Shown here piece after piece: positions 26,977-36,985 of a stretch of 64,000 nt of DNA. The DNA is from Lentzea nigeriaca (lineage in GTDB: Bacteria; Actinomycetota; Actinomycetes; Mycobacteriales; Pseudonocardiaceae): the NCBI RefSeq assembly GCF_016907955.1, contig NZ_JAFBCX010000008.1, positions 248,001 to 312,000 on the forward strand, written 5' to 3'. The notes below the pieces were generated by a model that did no database searches, had not been told where the DNA came from, and worked only from the letters and a program-made list of their open reading frames with translations. Both the position numbers and the translations under genes were made by a program. Positions within the stretch are counted from its first letter, which is position 1, and each line of letters begins with the position of its first letter.

Positions 26977-27234
26977 TCAGCCCTCGTCGACGATGCCGCC
27001 GGCGGCGCAGGTCTCGGTGATCGACGGCGAGTTGATCGGCACGGCACCGCCGAAGACACCGACGTTGTTGCCGCAGGCACCGATCGTGCCGTTGAGGTTG
27101 TTGCCGTTCAGGGCAACCAGCAGCGGGCCGTTCTTCCAGTGGTGTCCACCGTGGCCCTCGCCGGCCATGGCGGCCGGGGCGAACGCGAGCGACAGCGCAG
27201 CTGCGGCGGCAACCGCGGCACAAGCCTTCTTCAC
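26977..27234 (-). CDS. Chaplin-like small secreted protein B
   Basis: 85 residues from GTG 27234. An ATG five codons upstream (27249) is less likely because the AAGGAG ribosome site lies within those codons, exactly where it lies for gene A. Signal peptide ends AAMA; the mature part starts GEGHGGHHWKNGPL, a His-rich segment absent from A, then the same CGNNVGVFGG core and C-terminal Cys. The 240 bp upstream (27235-27461) has CCGGAG/CTCCGG dyads but no gene. Presumed surface or structural peptide by family resemblance. Confidence 0.6.
   Translation of the reverse strand: MKKACAAVAAAAALSLAFAPAAMAGEGHGGHHWKNGPLLVALNGNNLNGTIGACGNNVGVFGGAVPINSPSITETCAAGGIVDEG
26991..27075. repeat. 85-bp direct repeat, copy 2
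   Basis: Identical to 26653-26737; indicates recent duplication or gene conversion. Confidence 0.85.
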
Positions 27235-27446
27235 GTCATTCTCCTTCATGTCGGGTTATCCCCGTCATTTCCGGAGTCTTCGGGGATCTCCGGAGGGTGG
27301 GGTCTCCGGGCGGAAACCTATCGCCGTTGATCTCGATCGGCGTCCCCCATTACCCCATTGTGTGACATCAAGATCAACAACATTCCCCCATCAGGTGATC
27401 TTCGATTCACCATTCGGTCGCAGGTAAGGCACCGTGGTAGACGCTC

Positions 27447-27452
27447 TACGCT
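27447..27452 (+). promoter_or_regulatory. -10 box for leaderless DUF885 gene
   Basis: TACGCT, 9 nt before ATG 27462, the same hexamer as at the prenyl synthase gene. Confidence 0.45.
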
Positions 27453-27461
27453 CTCCGACTC

Positions 27462-28712
27462 ATGGACGCCAATGAGCTCGTGCGCGGATATCTGGTTCTT
27501 GGGCTGCGGCTCGGGCGCCTCGTGTCCGGGTTCGTCGACTCGTTCACGGGCGACCCCGCGCTGAGTCGCGCCGTGGACAACGAGCCGCGGCTCGCCCCCA
27601 AGGCGCTGGCGGACCACGCGCGGCAGCTGCGGCGGGAGCTCGGCAACACCGACCTCGCCGACCAGCGCAAACAGTTCCTCGACGGGCACCTCACCGCGTT
27701 GGAGTGCACCGCGCGCAAGCTCGCCGGCGAGCGCATCTCGTTCGTCGACGAGGTCGAGCAGTACTTCCAGGTCCGCATCCGCCCCGGCGACGAGGACGCG
27801 TACGCGCAGGCCCACCGCAACATCGACGCGCTGCTCCCAGGAGCCGGTTCGCTGCCAGAACGCCTCCACGCCTTCCGCACGGCCGAGGAGGTGCCCGCAC
27901 GCAGGCTCCAGGGCGCCGTGCACGCCCTCTCCAGCGCCCTGAGGGACCGTGTGCGGCACAGGTACGCGCTGCCGGAGCAGGAGATCGTCGAGTACCAGAT
28001 CGTCACGAACAAGCCGTGGAGCGGCTTCAACTACTACCTCGGCGGCTACCGCTCCCGCGTCGCGATCAACGCCGACCTGAACCACCGCATGTCGAACCTC
28101 CCGCACCTGGTCGCGCACGAGTCGTATCCGGGCCACCACACCGAGCACTGCCGCAAGGACGCGGGCCTCATCGCCAAGCGCGGCCACGCCGAGCAGTCGA
28201 TCTTCCTGATCAACACGCCGCAGTGCCTGATGGCCGAGGGTATGGCGGACCTCGGCCTGCACGCGGTGGTCGGGCCGGGCTGGGGCGTGTGGACCGAACA
28301 GATCTTCCGCGACCTCGGGATGCAGATGGACGGCGAACTGTCCGAAAAGGTCGAATCAGCGGCGTCCGGCCTGCTCACCGTGCGCCAGGACGCCGCTCTG
28401 CTGCTACACGATCGTGGTGCGGATCAGGATGACGTGGTTGCGCATCTTCGCAGGTGGCTGCTGGTGCCGGAGCGTCGCGCACGGCAGATGGTTCGTTTTC
28501 TGGCAGACCCGCTGTGGCGCGCGTACACGACCACGTACGTCGAAGGAGTGCGCCTTGTGCGGGCGTGGCTCGACGTCCGCGCGCCCGGCGAGTCGCTCGA
28601 CGCCCGCTACCTCAGGCTTCTCGACGAGCCCCTGGTGCCGAAATCACTCGAAAGCCAGGTGCGGGACGGTCTCTCGTGGCTGGCTCGAAACACCCAGGAA
28701 AATGGCATCTGA
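27462..28712 (+). CDS. DUF885 family putative metallopeptidase
   Basis: 416 residues, all-helical. The metal-binding motif [12 protein letters not shown] (about 223-234), typical of DUF885, and a downstream Glu ([16 protein letters not shown]) form a gluzincin-like site. No signal peptide, so cytoplasmic. The N-terminal part is shorter than in many DUF885 proteins. Monocistronic by context: preceded by its own promoter and followed by a hairpin region before phoH2. Substrate unknown. Confidence 0.75.
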   Translation: MDANELVRGYLVLGLRLGRLVSGFVDSFTGDPALSRAVDNEPRLAPKALADHARQLRRELGNTDLADQRKQFLDGHLTALECTARKLAGERISFVDEVEQYFQVRIRPGDEDAYAQAHRNIDALLPGAGSLPERLHAFRTAEEVPARRLQGAVHALSSALRDRVRHRYALPEQEIVEYQIVTNKPWSGFNYYLGGYRSRVAINADLNHRMSNLPHLVAHESYPGHHTEHCRKDAGLIAKRGHAEQSIFLINTPQCLMAEGMADLGLHAVVGPGWGVWTEQIFRDLGMQMDGELSEKVESAASGLLTVRQDAALLLHDRGADQDDVVAHLRRWLLVPERRARQMVRFLADPLWRAYTTTYVEGVRLVRAWLDVRAPGESLDARYLRLLDEPLVPKSLESQVRDGLSWLARNTQENGI

Positions 28713-29019
28713 CCAGCGAAAACACGGCTGTGGTCACGTTTCGGGCTGTTTTCCGGCAGATGACAAGTCGGGATTCACCTGTGTGGCTTCATGCAGACGG
28801 GGTACTTCCGAAGGTAACTTCGGAAGCGGCGGGACGCGACCACTGCGGACCGCGCAGGGAGGCTCTGATCGTGGCAGACAACGTCGCGAGGGGGCCGGCA
28901 CCCGGCCCTCGTGGTCGACCTGCCTGACGCCACACCGGCGGATGGCAAGACGATCAATCAGGGTTGTGCCTGGCCCAGCGAGGAGCGGACGCGGGTGCCG
29001 CGTTCGTGAGGGAGTTGCC
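28713..29019 (+). other. Structured leader region upstream of phoH2
   Basis: 307 bp without a convincing gene. CTTCCGAAG-GTAA-CTTCGGAAG (28805-28826) is a 9-bp stem closed by a GNRA-type GUAA tetraloop. GGCAG (28873-28877) pairs with CTGCC (28920-28924) around an inner GAGGGGGCCGG/CCGGCCCTC stem (28888-28910). A third hairpin, GGACGCGG-GTG-CCGCGTTC, lies just before the GAGGGAG ribosome site. The first stem may end the DUF885 transcript; the rest looks like an mRNA leader. No known riboswitch class was recognised. Confidence 0.45.
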
Positions 29020-30405
29020 GTGAACGCACGACGTCCCGCGAGCCGTTCCTCAGGCTCATCGCGCAGTTCCTCCCCCAGGCGCAAGTCCGCCGCCCCAGCC
29101 ATCTCGACATATGTGCTGGACACGTCGGTCCTGCTGTCCGATCCTCTCGCCCCCACCAGGTTCGCGGAGCACGAGGTCGTGCTCCCGCTCGTGGTGATCA
29201 GCGAGCTGGAGGGCAAGCGCCACCACCCCGAACTGGGCTGGTTCGCGAGGGAAGCACTGCGTCTGCTCGACGACCTGCGCTTGCGGCATGGTCGCCTCGA
29301 TTCGCCGATCCCCATCGGGGATCTGGGAGGCACCTTGCACGTCGAGCTCAACCACTCCGACCCGGAGGTGTTGCCATCAGGTTTCCGAACGGACTCCAAC
29401 GACGCCCGAATCCTCGCTTGCTCCCTCAATCTCGCTGCTGAGGGGCGAAACGTCACCCTGGTGACCAAGGACATGCCGCTTCGAGTCAAGGCCGGATCGG
29501 TCGGGCTCAAGGCGGAGGAATATCGGGCGCACGACGTCACCCTGTCAGGCTGGACGGGAATGTCCGATCTGGACGTTCCGCAGTCCCTGGTGGACAGCCT
29601 GTTCAAGGAGAACGTCGTCGACCCCACCCAGTACGAGGACCTGGAGCACATCGCGGAACTGCCCTGCCACACCGGACTCCGGTTGCTGGCGGGCACGTCG
29701 AGCGCTCTGGGCCGGGTGACCGCGGACAAGCAGATCAGGCTGGTGCGCGGAGATCGGGAGGCCTTCGGACTGCACGGCCGGTCCGCCGAACAGCGGATCG
29801 CGCTGGACCTGTTGCTGGACGCCGATGTCGGCATCGTCTCGCTGGGCGGACGTGCGGGCACCGGCAAGTCGGCTCTCGCGTTGTGCGCGGGCCTCGAAGC
29901 GGTGATGGAACGCAGGCAGCACCGCAAGGTCGTGGTGTTCCGGCCGCTCTACGCGGTCGGTGGCCAGGAGCTCGGCTACCTGCCGGGCACCGAGAACGAG
30001 AAGATGGGGCCGTGGGCGCAGGCGGTGTTCGACACCCTCGGCGCGCTGGTGAGCCAGGCGGTGCTGGAGGAGGTGCTGGACCGCGGGATGCTCGAGGTCC
30101 TGCCGCTCACCCACATCCGCGGCCGCTCGCTGCACGACTCCTTCGTGATCGTGGACGAGGCGCAGTCGCTGGAGCGCAACGTGTTGCTGACCGTGCTGTC
30201 CCGCCTGGGCAGCAACTCGCGGGTGGTGCTGACGCACGACGTTGCGCAGCGCGACAACCTGCGGGTGGGCCGGCACGACGGCGTGGCGGCGGTGATCGAG
30301 AAGCTGAAGGGCCACCCGCTCTTCGCGCACGTCACCCTGACCCGCTCGGAGCGTTCGCCGATCGCGGCTCTCGTCACCGAGATGCTGGAGGACTACGCCT
30401 CATAG
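29020..30405 (+). CDS. phoH2: PhoH2: PIN-domain RNase fused to PhoH ATPase
   Basis: 461 residues. N-terminal PIN nuclease domain ([11 protein letters not shown] about 33, [10 protein letters not shown] about 127, [12 protein letters not shown] about 148) and C-terminal PhoH ATPase with Walker [14 protein letters not shown] (about 279) and Walker [14 protein letters not shown]. Mycobacterial PhoH2 is a sequence-dependent RNA helicase/RNase. GTG 29020 has GAGGGAG upstream; the frame stays open far upstream but without PIN homology. In mycobacteria a small gene (phoAT) overlaps phoH2; no convincing equivalent is visible. Closed by a strong terminator. Confidence 0.92.
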   Translation: MNARRPASRSSGSSRSSSPRRKSAAPAISTYVLDTSVLLSDPLAPTRFAEHEVVLPLVVISELEGKRHHPELGWFAREALRLLDDLRLRHGRLDSPIPIGDLGGTLHVELNHSDPEVLPSGFRTDSNDARILACSLNLAAEGRNVTLVTKDMPLRVKAGSVGLKAEEYRAHDVTLSGWTGMSDLDVPQSLVDSLFKENVVDPTQYEDLEHIAELPCHTGLRLLAGTSSALGRVTADKQIRLVRGDREAFGLHGRSAEQRIALDLLLDADVGIVSLGGRAGTGKSALALCAGLEAVMERRQHRKVVVFRPLYAVGGQELGYLPGTENEKMGPWAQAVFDTLGALVSQAVLEEVLDRGMLEVLPLTHIRGRSLHDSFVIVDEAQSLERNVLLTVLSRLGSNSRVVLTHDVAQRDNLRVGRHDGVAAVIEKLKGHPLFAHVTLTRSERSPIAALVTEMLEDYAS

Positions 30406-30420
30406 CAGTGTCGTGAGTGG

Positions 30421-30452
30421 AACGGCCCCGCGCTTCGTTGCGCGGGGCCGTT
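30421..30452. terminator. Bidirectional terminator phoH2/ABC permease
   Basis: AACGGCCCCGCGC, loop TTCGTT, exact complement, ending in TTT. Confidence 0.85.
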
Positions 30453-30457
30453 TCGCA

Positions 30458-31228
30458 TCAGTCCAGGGCCCGTTTCATGAAGCCGCGCAGACCGAGTCCG
30501 CCGAAGCCCGCGATCGCGATCACGAGCACCACCAACACGATCGGCAACGGGATGTGCGGCACGTTCGGCACCAGCTCCGCCCGCATGCCCTCGCTCACGT
30601 ACGTCAGCGGGTTGAGCGCGCAGATCACCTTGAACCACAGCAGATCGTCGCTCAGCGAGCGCCACGGGAACTGCGACGAACCCGTGAACAGCAACGGGGT
30701 CAGGATCACCGCGAACATCACGTTGACCCGGCGCGCGGGCACCGACGTGCCGATGACCATGCCGACGCTGCCACCGGCCAGGCAGCCGAGGATGATCACC
30801 AGGAGCGCGCCGGGAATGCCTTCCCACGCCCAGGAGACGTCGAGCATCACGAACCCGACCGGCACCATCAGCACCGCCGCGAAGAACCCGCGGATCGCAC
30901 CGAACACGATCTTCTCGACCGCGACGAGCGGGATGGAGATCGGCGCGAGGAGCCGGTCCTCGATCTCCCGCGTCCACGAGAAGTCGAGCACCAGCGGCAG
31001 GGTGGTGTTCTGCAGCGCGCCGAGGAACCCGTTCATCGCGATGATGCCGGGCAGCAGCACCTGCGCGAAGTCGTTCTGCACGTAGCCGATGTCCCCCAGC
31101 ACCTTCGCGAAGATGAAGAGGATGAAGAACGGCTGGATGATCACCTGCGCGAGGAAGCTCGGCAGCTCGCGTCCCGTGACGAAGACGTCGCGCCACAGGA
31201 TCGCCTGGAACGTCCTGATCTGGCTCAC
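30458..31228 (-). CDS. ABC-2 type transporter permease
   Basis: 256 residues with six predicted membrane helices and the ABC2 pattern (GIIAMNGFLGALQNTTLPLV, DRLLAPISIP, LLFTGSSQFPWRSL). Pairs with the ATPase encoded immediately upstream; its ATG at 31228 overlaps the ATPase stop (ATGA). The complex is of the DrrAB/Nod type exporting hydrophobic compounds; no substrate clue is nearby. Confidence 0.9.
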   Translation of the reverse strand: MSQIRTFQAILWRDVFVTGRELPSFLAQVIIQPFFILFIFAKVLGDIGYVQNDFAQVLLPGIIAMNGFLGALQNTTLPLVLDFSWTREIEDRLLAPISIPLVAVEKIVFGAIRGFFAAVLMVPVGFVMLDVSWAWEGIPGALLVIILGCLAGGSVGMVIGTSVPARRVNVMFAVILTPLLFTGSSQFPWRSLSDDLLWFKVICALNPLTYVSEGMRAELVPNVPHIPLPIVLVVLVIAIAGFGGLGLRGFMKRALD

Positions 31229-32178
31229 CGCAGCTCCCTGCCGGTCAGGTGGATGAAGACGTCTTCCAGGCTGGGCTTGCCGATCGCGACGTCGCTGACG
31301 ACGACGTCGAGGTCTCTGAGGATGTTCAGCACCGCGGGCAGCGTGACCGCGGTGTCGGCGTCGGTGTAGACGCGGAACATGTTGTTCACGTCCTCGACCC
31401 GCCGCACACCGTCCAATTCGGACAAACCTTGGGTGATCTTGGCGGGCTCGTGCCCGTTCAGCCCCACCGTGACGCTGACGGTGTTGCTGCCCGGCAGGCT
31501 CTTCGTGAGCTCGACCGGAGTGTCGAGCGTGAGCAGCTTGCCGTGGTCGACGATGCCGACGCGGTCGCAGAGCTTGGCGGCCTCGTCCATGTCGTGCGTG
31601 GTCAGCACGACCGTGACGCCTTCAGCGTGCAGCGCGGCGACGCGTTCGTGGACGAAGAGCCGCGCCTGCGGGTCGAGCCCGGTGCTGGGTTCGTCGAGGA
31701 ACAGCACCTTCGGCCGGTGCATCAACGCGCGGGCGATCATCAGCCGTTGCGCCTGCCCGCCCGACAACGTGTCGACGAGCGCCTCCTCGTGATCCTTCAA
31801 CCCCATCCGCTCGAGGATGTCGTCGGCGAGCTTCTTGCGTTCCGCGGGCCCGATGCCGTGATAAGCCGCGTGGAACAACAGGTTCTGCCGCGCGTTGAGC
31901 GAGCGGTCGAGGTTGTTGCGCTGCGGCACGACAGCCAGCAGCTGCCGTGCGCGCTTCGAGTCGGCCACCACGTCGACGCCCTCCACGAGCGCCTGCCCCG
32001 AGGTGGGGCGGACACGCGTGGTCAGGACGCCGACCGTGGTCGTCTTGCCCGCACCGTTCGGCCCGAGCAACCCGAAGACCTCACCGCGGCGGACGGTGAA
32101 GCTCAATCCGTCCACCGCCGGTTTTTGTCCGGTTTTATAGACTTTGCGGAGGTCTCTTACCTCGACCGCTTCGTCCAC
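31225..32178 (-). CDS. ABC transporter ATP-binding protein (DrrA type)
   Basis: 317 residues. Walker A GPNGAGKTTT (about 37-46), signature LSGGQAQR, Walker B VLFLDEPSTGLDP, H-loop TTHDMDEA, and a DrrA-like C-terminal regulatory domain. GTG 32178 starts 3 nt after the guaB1 stop, so guaB1, ATPase and permease probably share one mRNA. Confidence 0.92.
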   Translation of the reverse strand: MDEAVEVRDLRKVYKTGQKPAVDGLSFTVRRGEVFGLLGPNGAGKTTTVGVLTTRVRPTSGQALVEGVDVVADSKRARQLLAVVPQRNNLDRSLNARQNLLFHAAYHGIGPAERKKLADDILERMGLKDHEEALVDTLSGGQAQRLMIARALMHRPKVLFLDEPSTGLDPQARLFVHERVAALHAEGVTVVLTTHDMDEAAKLCDRVGIVDHGKLLTLDTPVELTKSLPGSNTVSVTVGLNGHEPAKITQGLSELDGVRRVEDVNNMFRVYTDADTAVTLPAVLNILRDLDVVVSDVAIGKPSLEDVFIHLTGRELR

Positions 32179-32181
32179 TTC

Positions 32182-34014
<1,833 letters not shown>

Positions 34015-34054
34015 TTACCTTGCGGAACGAGTGAAAAGCGTTGTGGGTTCCCGG

Positions 34055-34115
34055 CTGTCCACAGGTTATCCCGCTGGGCGTTCCCGCAGTTCAGAGAGCC
34101 GCAACCTGTGGACAA
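34055..34115. promoter_or_regulatory. Inverted pair of DnaA-box-like sites
   Basis: CTGTCCACA (34055-34063) and the complement of TTGTCCACA (34107-34115). The latter is a perfect actinobacterial DnaA box. They lie within an exact 12-bp inverted repeat (TGTCCACAGGTT / AACCTGTGGACA) with a 35-nt spacer. Confidence 0.5.
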
Positions 34116-34218
34116 CTCGAGATCTTGAGCCTCCGGATGCCGCTCGGCCGAGACTTCGGCGAAGTCGTCCAGTCGCCTGCGGGGGATCCCCGGAGAGGAG
34201 GTGCGGGGGCGGCGTGAG

Positions 34219-35001
34219 TCACCGCGGCTTCCAGGCGTAGCCGGTGGTCGTGGTGACCTTCACGAAGCCGAGGCGTTCCAGGATCGGCCTGCTGTCCTCG
34301 GTGGCATCGACCTGGAGGTACTTCACGCCGCGGGCGAGGGCCACGCGAGCCCGGTGGGCGATGAGTGCGCGGTAGATGCCTCGGCCCCGCCACTTGGCCA
34401 GGGTGCTGCCGCCCCACAGGCCGCCGAACTCAGTGCCGGGGACGATCTCGAGACGGGCGGACGAGACGATCTGGCCTTCCGCTTCGGCCACGACCACGAC
34501 TGTGTTCGGGTCGTTCTGCCGTTCGAGCAGGTAGTCGGCGAGCCAGCTGACCGTTTTGCCGAACGCCTCGGAGGCCGAAGCTGCCAACCTGTGGAAGTCG
34601 GCCTCTTCCTTGGTTTCTCGCAGGGTGATGCCGGCCAGGTCGACCGGTGTGACCATGTTCTCGGCGAGGCCGATGAGCACCGTCTCCCGGCCCTCGGACT
34701 CGAAACCTGCCGCGACCAGACGTTCTGGCAGGTCCGCGGGGGTGTCGTGGCCCCACGTCTTCCACTCGACACCCTGGTCTCGGGCGGCGAAGAAGTCGCG
34801 TTGGCGTGCGATCAGGGCGTCCAGGTCGGCGCCGGTGATACCCAGTTCGGGCGGGCCGGCGACCAGGCCTCGTCGCTTCGGCCAGGACACCCGGTAGACG
34901 GGGCCGTCGCGGTGGACGGTGGCCTCGGCGTCCGGGATCTTCCACTCGGCGGAGCGGGCCTGGTCGTCGTAGGCGCGAAGCAGCGCGGCAGCATCAGTCA
35001 C
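34219..35001 (-). CDS. GNAT family acetyltransferase
   Basis: 260 residues. The N-terminal half is an unassigned alpha/beta region. The C-terminal half is a GNAT domain with acetyl-CoA loop KWRGRGIYRALIAHRARVA (about 204-222), preceded by ARLEIVPGTEFGGLWGG and followed by LQVDATEDSRPILERLGF. Acceptor unknown. GTG 35001 has TAGCGT 7 nt upstream (leaderless type). The 196 bp to ligB contains no gene. Confidence 0.85.
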   Translation of the reverse strand: MTDAAALLRAYDDQARSAEWKIPDAEATVHRDGPVYRVSWPKRRGLVAGPPELGITGADLDALIARQRDFFAARDQGVEWKTWGHDTPADLPERLVAAGFESEGRETVLIGLAENMVTPVDLAGITLRETKEEADFHRLAASASEAFGKTVSWLADYLLERQNDPNTVVVVAEAEGQIVSSARLEIVPGTEFGGLWGGSTLAKWRGRGIYRALIAHRARVALARGVKYLQVDATEDSRPILERLGFVKVTTTTGYAWKPR

Positions 35002-35008
35002 TGGTTTG

Positions 35009-35014
35009 ACGCTA
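35009..35014 (-). promoter_or_regulatory. -10 box for leaderless acetyltransferase gene
   Basis: TAGCGT on the minus strand, 7 nt before GTG 35001. Confidence 0.45.
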
Positions 35015-35197
35015 TTGGTGGGCCGGTGGGAGCCGCACGCCATTTTCAGTGCTGGCGCGCGTCCACCGCGAGGCGGTGCGGCCGTCTCGGGTGCACGGCG
35101 TTCAGCAGCGTGCCGGTGAACGTATCGCCGGCCCAGGCCTCGCCGCCCTGCCGAGCTGCCTGCTTGCCGGGCGCACTACGCGCCTTTCGCCCTGACG

Positions 35198-36727
35198 TCA
35201 GGACTCCGGATTCGGTTGTGCGGTGGGCAGGAGTGCCCTCACCTCCTCGATCGTTGTGGCTTCTGACGGGTCCTTGTCCGGGCGGTAGCGGACGACGCGA
35301 GCGAACCGCAGTGCGACGCCGCCGGGGTAGCGCGGCGAGACCTGCACGCCGTCCAGCTCGATCTCGATCACCAGTTCCGGTCGGACCATGACGACCCAGT
35401 CGGACTGCTCGGTCGCGATCTCCTGCAGGGCCTTGGTCTGCCACGCGAGCAGCTCGTCGGTGAGGCCCTTGAAGGTCTTGCCGACCATCACGGGTGGGCC
35501 GCCGTCCGGGTCGCGGGCGCCCAGGTGCAGGTTCGACAGCCAGCCGCGGCGGCGGCCGCTGCCCCACTCGACGCCGAGCACGATCAGGTCGAGGGTGTGC
35601 ACCGGCTTCACCTTCTGCCAGGCGCGGCCGCGGCGGCCGGCCGCGTAGGGCGAGGCCAGTGACTTCACCATCACGCCCTCGTGGCCCGCGCTCAGCGACG
35701 CCGTGACGACCTCGGCCGCCTCGTCCGGTGACGGGTCCAGCGCGCCTTGGATGACGTGCTCGCCCGCCACCTGGCGCAGGGCCGCCAGGCGGTCTCTCAG
35801 GGGCTCGTCGAGCAGGTCCTTGCCGTCGAGGTGCAGGCAGTCGAAGAAGTACGGGTGCAGGAGCAGCTCGCGCTCGTCCTGCGCGCCGAACCGGCTCATC
35901 GTCTCCTGGAACGGGCGGGGCCTCCCCTCGTCGGTCAGTGCCAGGGTCTCGCCGTCGAGCACGACGGACGTGCACGGCAGGCCGCGCACGAGGTCGACGA
36001 GCTCGGGCACCGTCTTGGTGATCTCGCGCAACGTACGGGTGTAGATGCGAACGTCGTCGCCCAAGCGGTGCACCTGGATGCGTGCGCCGTCGAGCTTGTG
36101 CTCCACCACGCAGCTGCCGAGCTCGGACAGCGCGTCGGTCAACGACTCGGCGGGTGAGGCCAGCATCGGCCGCAGCGGACGCCCGACCTCCAGCCGGAAC
36201 GCCTCCAGCGCGGCCGCACCGCCCGCCAGCGCCGCCACCGCCGTGTCCGGTAATCGGCCGGACAGCATGAACGCGCGCCGCACCGTCTCGCCCGGCACGT
36301 CGGCCGCGGAGGCGATCGCGTCGAGCATCACGCCCTCCAGCGCGCCCTGCCGCAGCTCGCCGGTGAGCAGGCGGCGTAAGAAGTCCTGCTCCGCCTCTGT
36401 GGAACGGCCGAAGAGCGCCGCCAGCAGGTCGGCTCGGCGCTGCGCCGAGCCCTTGCCGGACGTCGCTGCCACCTCGGCGAGCGCGGCGTCGACCTCGGCG
36501 ACCGTGAGCTCGGCCTGGGCGGCCGGGGGCACGGACAGGTCGAAGACCGTGCGCCAGCCCGCGCCGATGCGACCCTGCCGCGGCGTTCCTATGAGGAAGG
36601 ACACCACCGCGACCACGACGTCGGCCGTCGCCGAGCGCAGCAACGCGGACAACGCCTTGACCTTCGCAAGGCGCGACCGCGTCGCCGCCACGGCGGCCGA
36701 CGTGTCGACTACTTCGGAAAGGAGCAC
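35198..36727 (-). CDS. ligB: ATP-dependent DNA ligase LigB
   Basis: 509 residues. N-terminal DNA-binding domain (LAKVKALSALL, GKGSAQRRADLLAALFG), adenylation domain with the lysine motif EHKLDGARIQVHR (about 210), DGETLAL, FDCLHLDGKDLL, EGVMVKS and KVKPVHTLDL, and a C-terminal OB fold. Matches mycobacterial LigB (Rv3062). GTG 36727 (LLSEVVDTSAAVAATRSRLAKV) aligns with the usual start; GTG 36742 is an alternative. Acts beside the NAD-dependent replicative ligase, probably in repair. Confidence 0.9.
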   Translation of the reverse strand: MLLSEVVDTSAAVAATRSRLAKVKALSALLRSATADVVVAVVSFLIGTPRQGRIGAGWRTVFDLSVPPAAQAELTVAEVDAALAEVAATSGKGSAQRRADLLAALFGRSTEAEQDFLRRLLTGELRQGALEGVMLDAIASAADVPGETVRRAFMLSGRLPDTAVAALAGGAAALEAFRLEVGRPLRPMLASPAESLTDALSELGSCVVEHKLDGARIQVHRLGDDVRIYTRTLREITKTVPELVDLVRGLPCTSVVLDGETLALTDEGRPRPFQETMSRFGAQDERELLLHPYFFDCLHLDGKDLLDEPLRDRLAALRQVAGEHVIQGALDPSPDEAAEVVTASLSAGHEGVMVKSLASPYAAGRRGRAWQKVKPVHTLDLIVLGVEWGSGRRRGWLSNLHLGARDPDGGPPVMVGKTFKGLTDELLAWQTKALQEIATEQSDWVVMVRPELVIEIELDGVQVSPRYPGGVALRFARVVRYRPDKDPSEATTIEEVRALLPTAQPNPES

Positions 36728-36749
36728 GGACTCATGGTGCACCCGAGCA

Positions 36750-36779
36750 CTGACAATTTCTGGGCGGTCCGGCTAGGCT
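36750..36779 (+). promoter_or_regulatory. Promoter for the REHIL peptide gene
   Basis: CTGACA (36750-36755), 18-bp spacer, TAGGCT (36774-36779), a good housekeeping-type promoter. A GGGGG ribosome site follows at 36802-36806. Confidence 0.55.
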
Positions 36780-36817
36780 GGCCAGGACAACCGTTCTGCC
36801 TGGGGGTTTATCACGCC

Positions 36818-36985
36818 ATGCGTGCTTTCAAGATCATTGCCGCTGCCCTGCTCATCGCCGCCGTCGCCTCGTCCACCCCTGGGGTCGGCACCGACCGCGA
36901 GCACATCCTCGGCAGCGACGCGAGCACCATGCGCGAGCACATCCTGAGCGGTGACATGAGCACCGCTCGCGAGCACATCCTCTAG
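36818..36985 (+). CDS. Secreted 55-residue peptide with three REHIL repeats
   Basis: Unrecognised small gene. Residues 1-20 form a signal peptide (MRAFKIIAAALLIAAVASST). The rest contains REHIL at 27-31, 39-43 and 51-55, the last being the C-terminus, separated by GSDASTM and SGDMSTA. The DNA CGCGAGCACATCCT recurs exactly at 36896, 36932 and 36968 (36-bp period). It has its own promoter and lies between two leftward genes, so it is separately transcribed. No modification enzyme is adjacent. The layout resembles precursors that release several copies of a short peptide, but this is inference. The TAG shares CTAG with the convergent regulator stop. Confidence 0.65.
   Translation: MRAFKIIAAALLIAAVASSTPGVGTDREHILGSDASTMREHILSGDMSTAREHIL

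Noticed and set aside
26618-27234. Rodlin assignment for the small secreted pair
   Set aside because: Length and motif do not fit rodlins; the Cys-Gly-Asn spacing fits chaplins better.
28454-28927. Possible small phoAT-like gene before phoH2
   Set aside because: The frames mostly overlap the DUF885 gene antiparallel in composition, lack a good ribosome site and show no recognisable antitoxin features.
28713-29019. Known riboswitch (cyclic-di-AMP type) upstream of phoH2
   Set aside because: The hallmark conserved motifs of that class could not be found; only generic hairpins are visible.
35046-35975. Long minus-strand frame overlapping ligB
   Set aside because: Arg/Gly-rich shadow of ligB in another frame.
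36818-36985. RiPP precursor assignment for the REHIL peptide
   Set aside because: No modifying enzyme or transporter is adjacent and the N-terminus is an ordinary secretion signal, so only a secreted repeat peptide is claimed.
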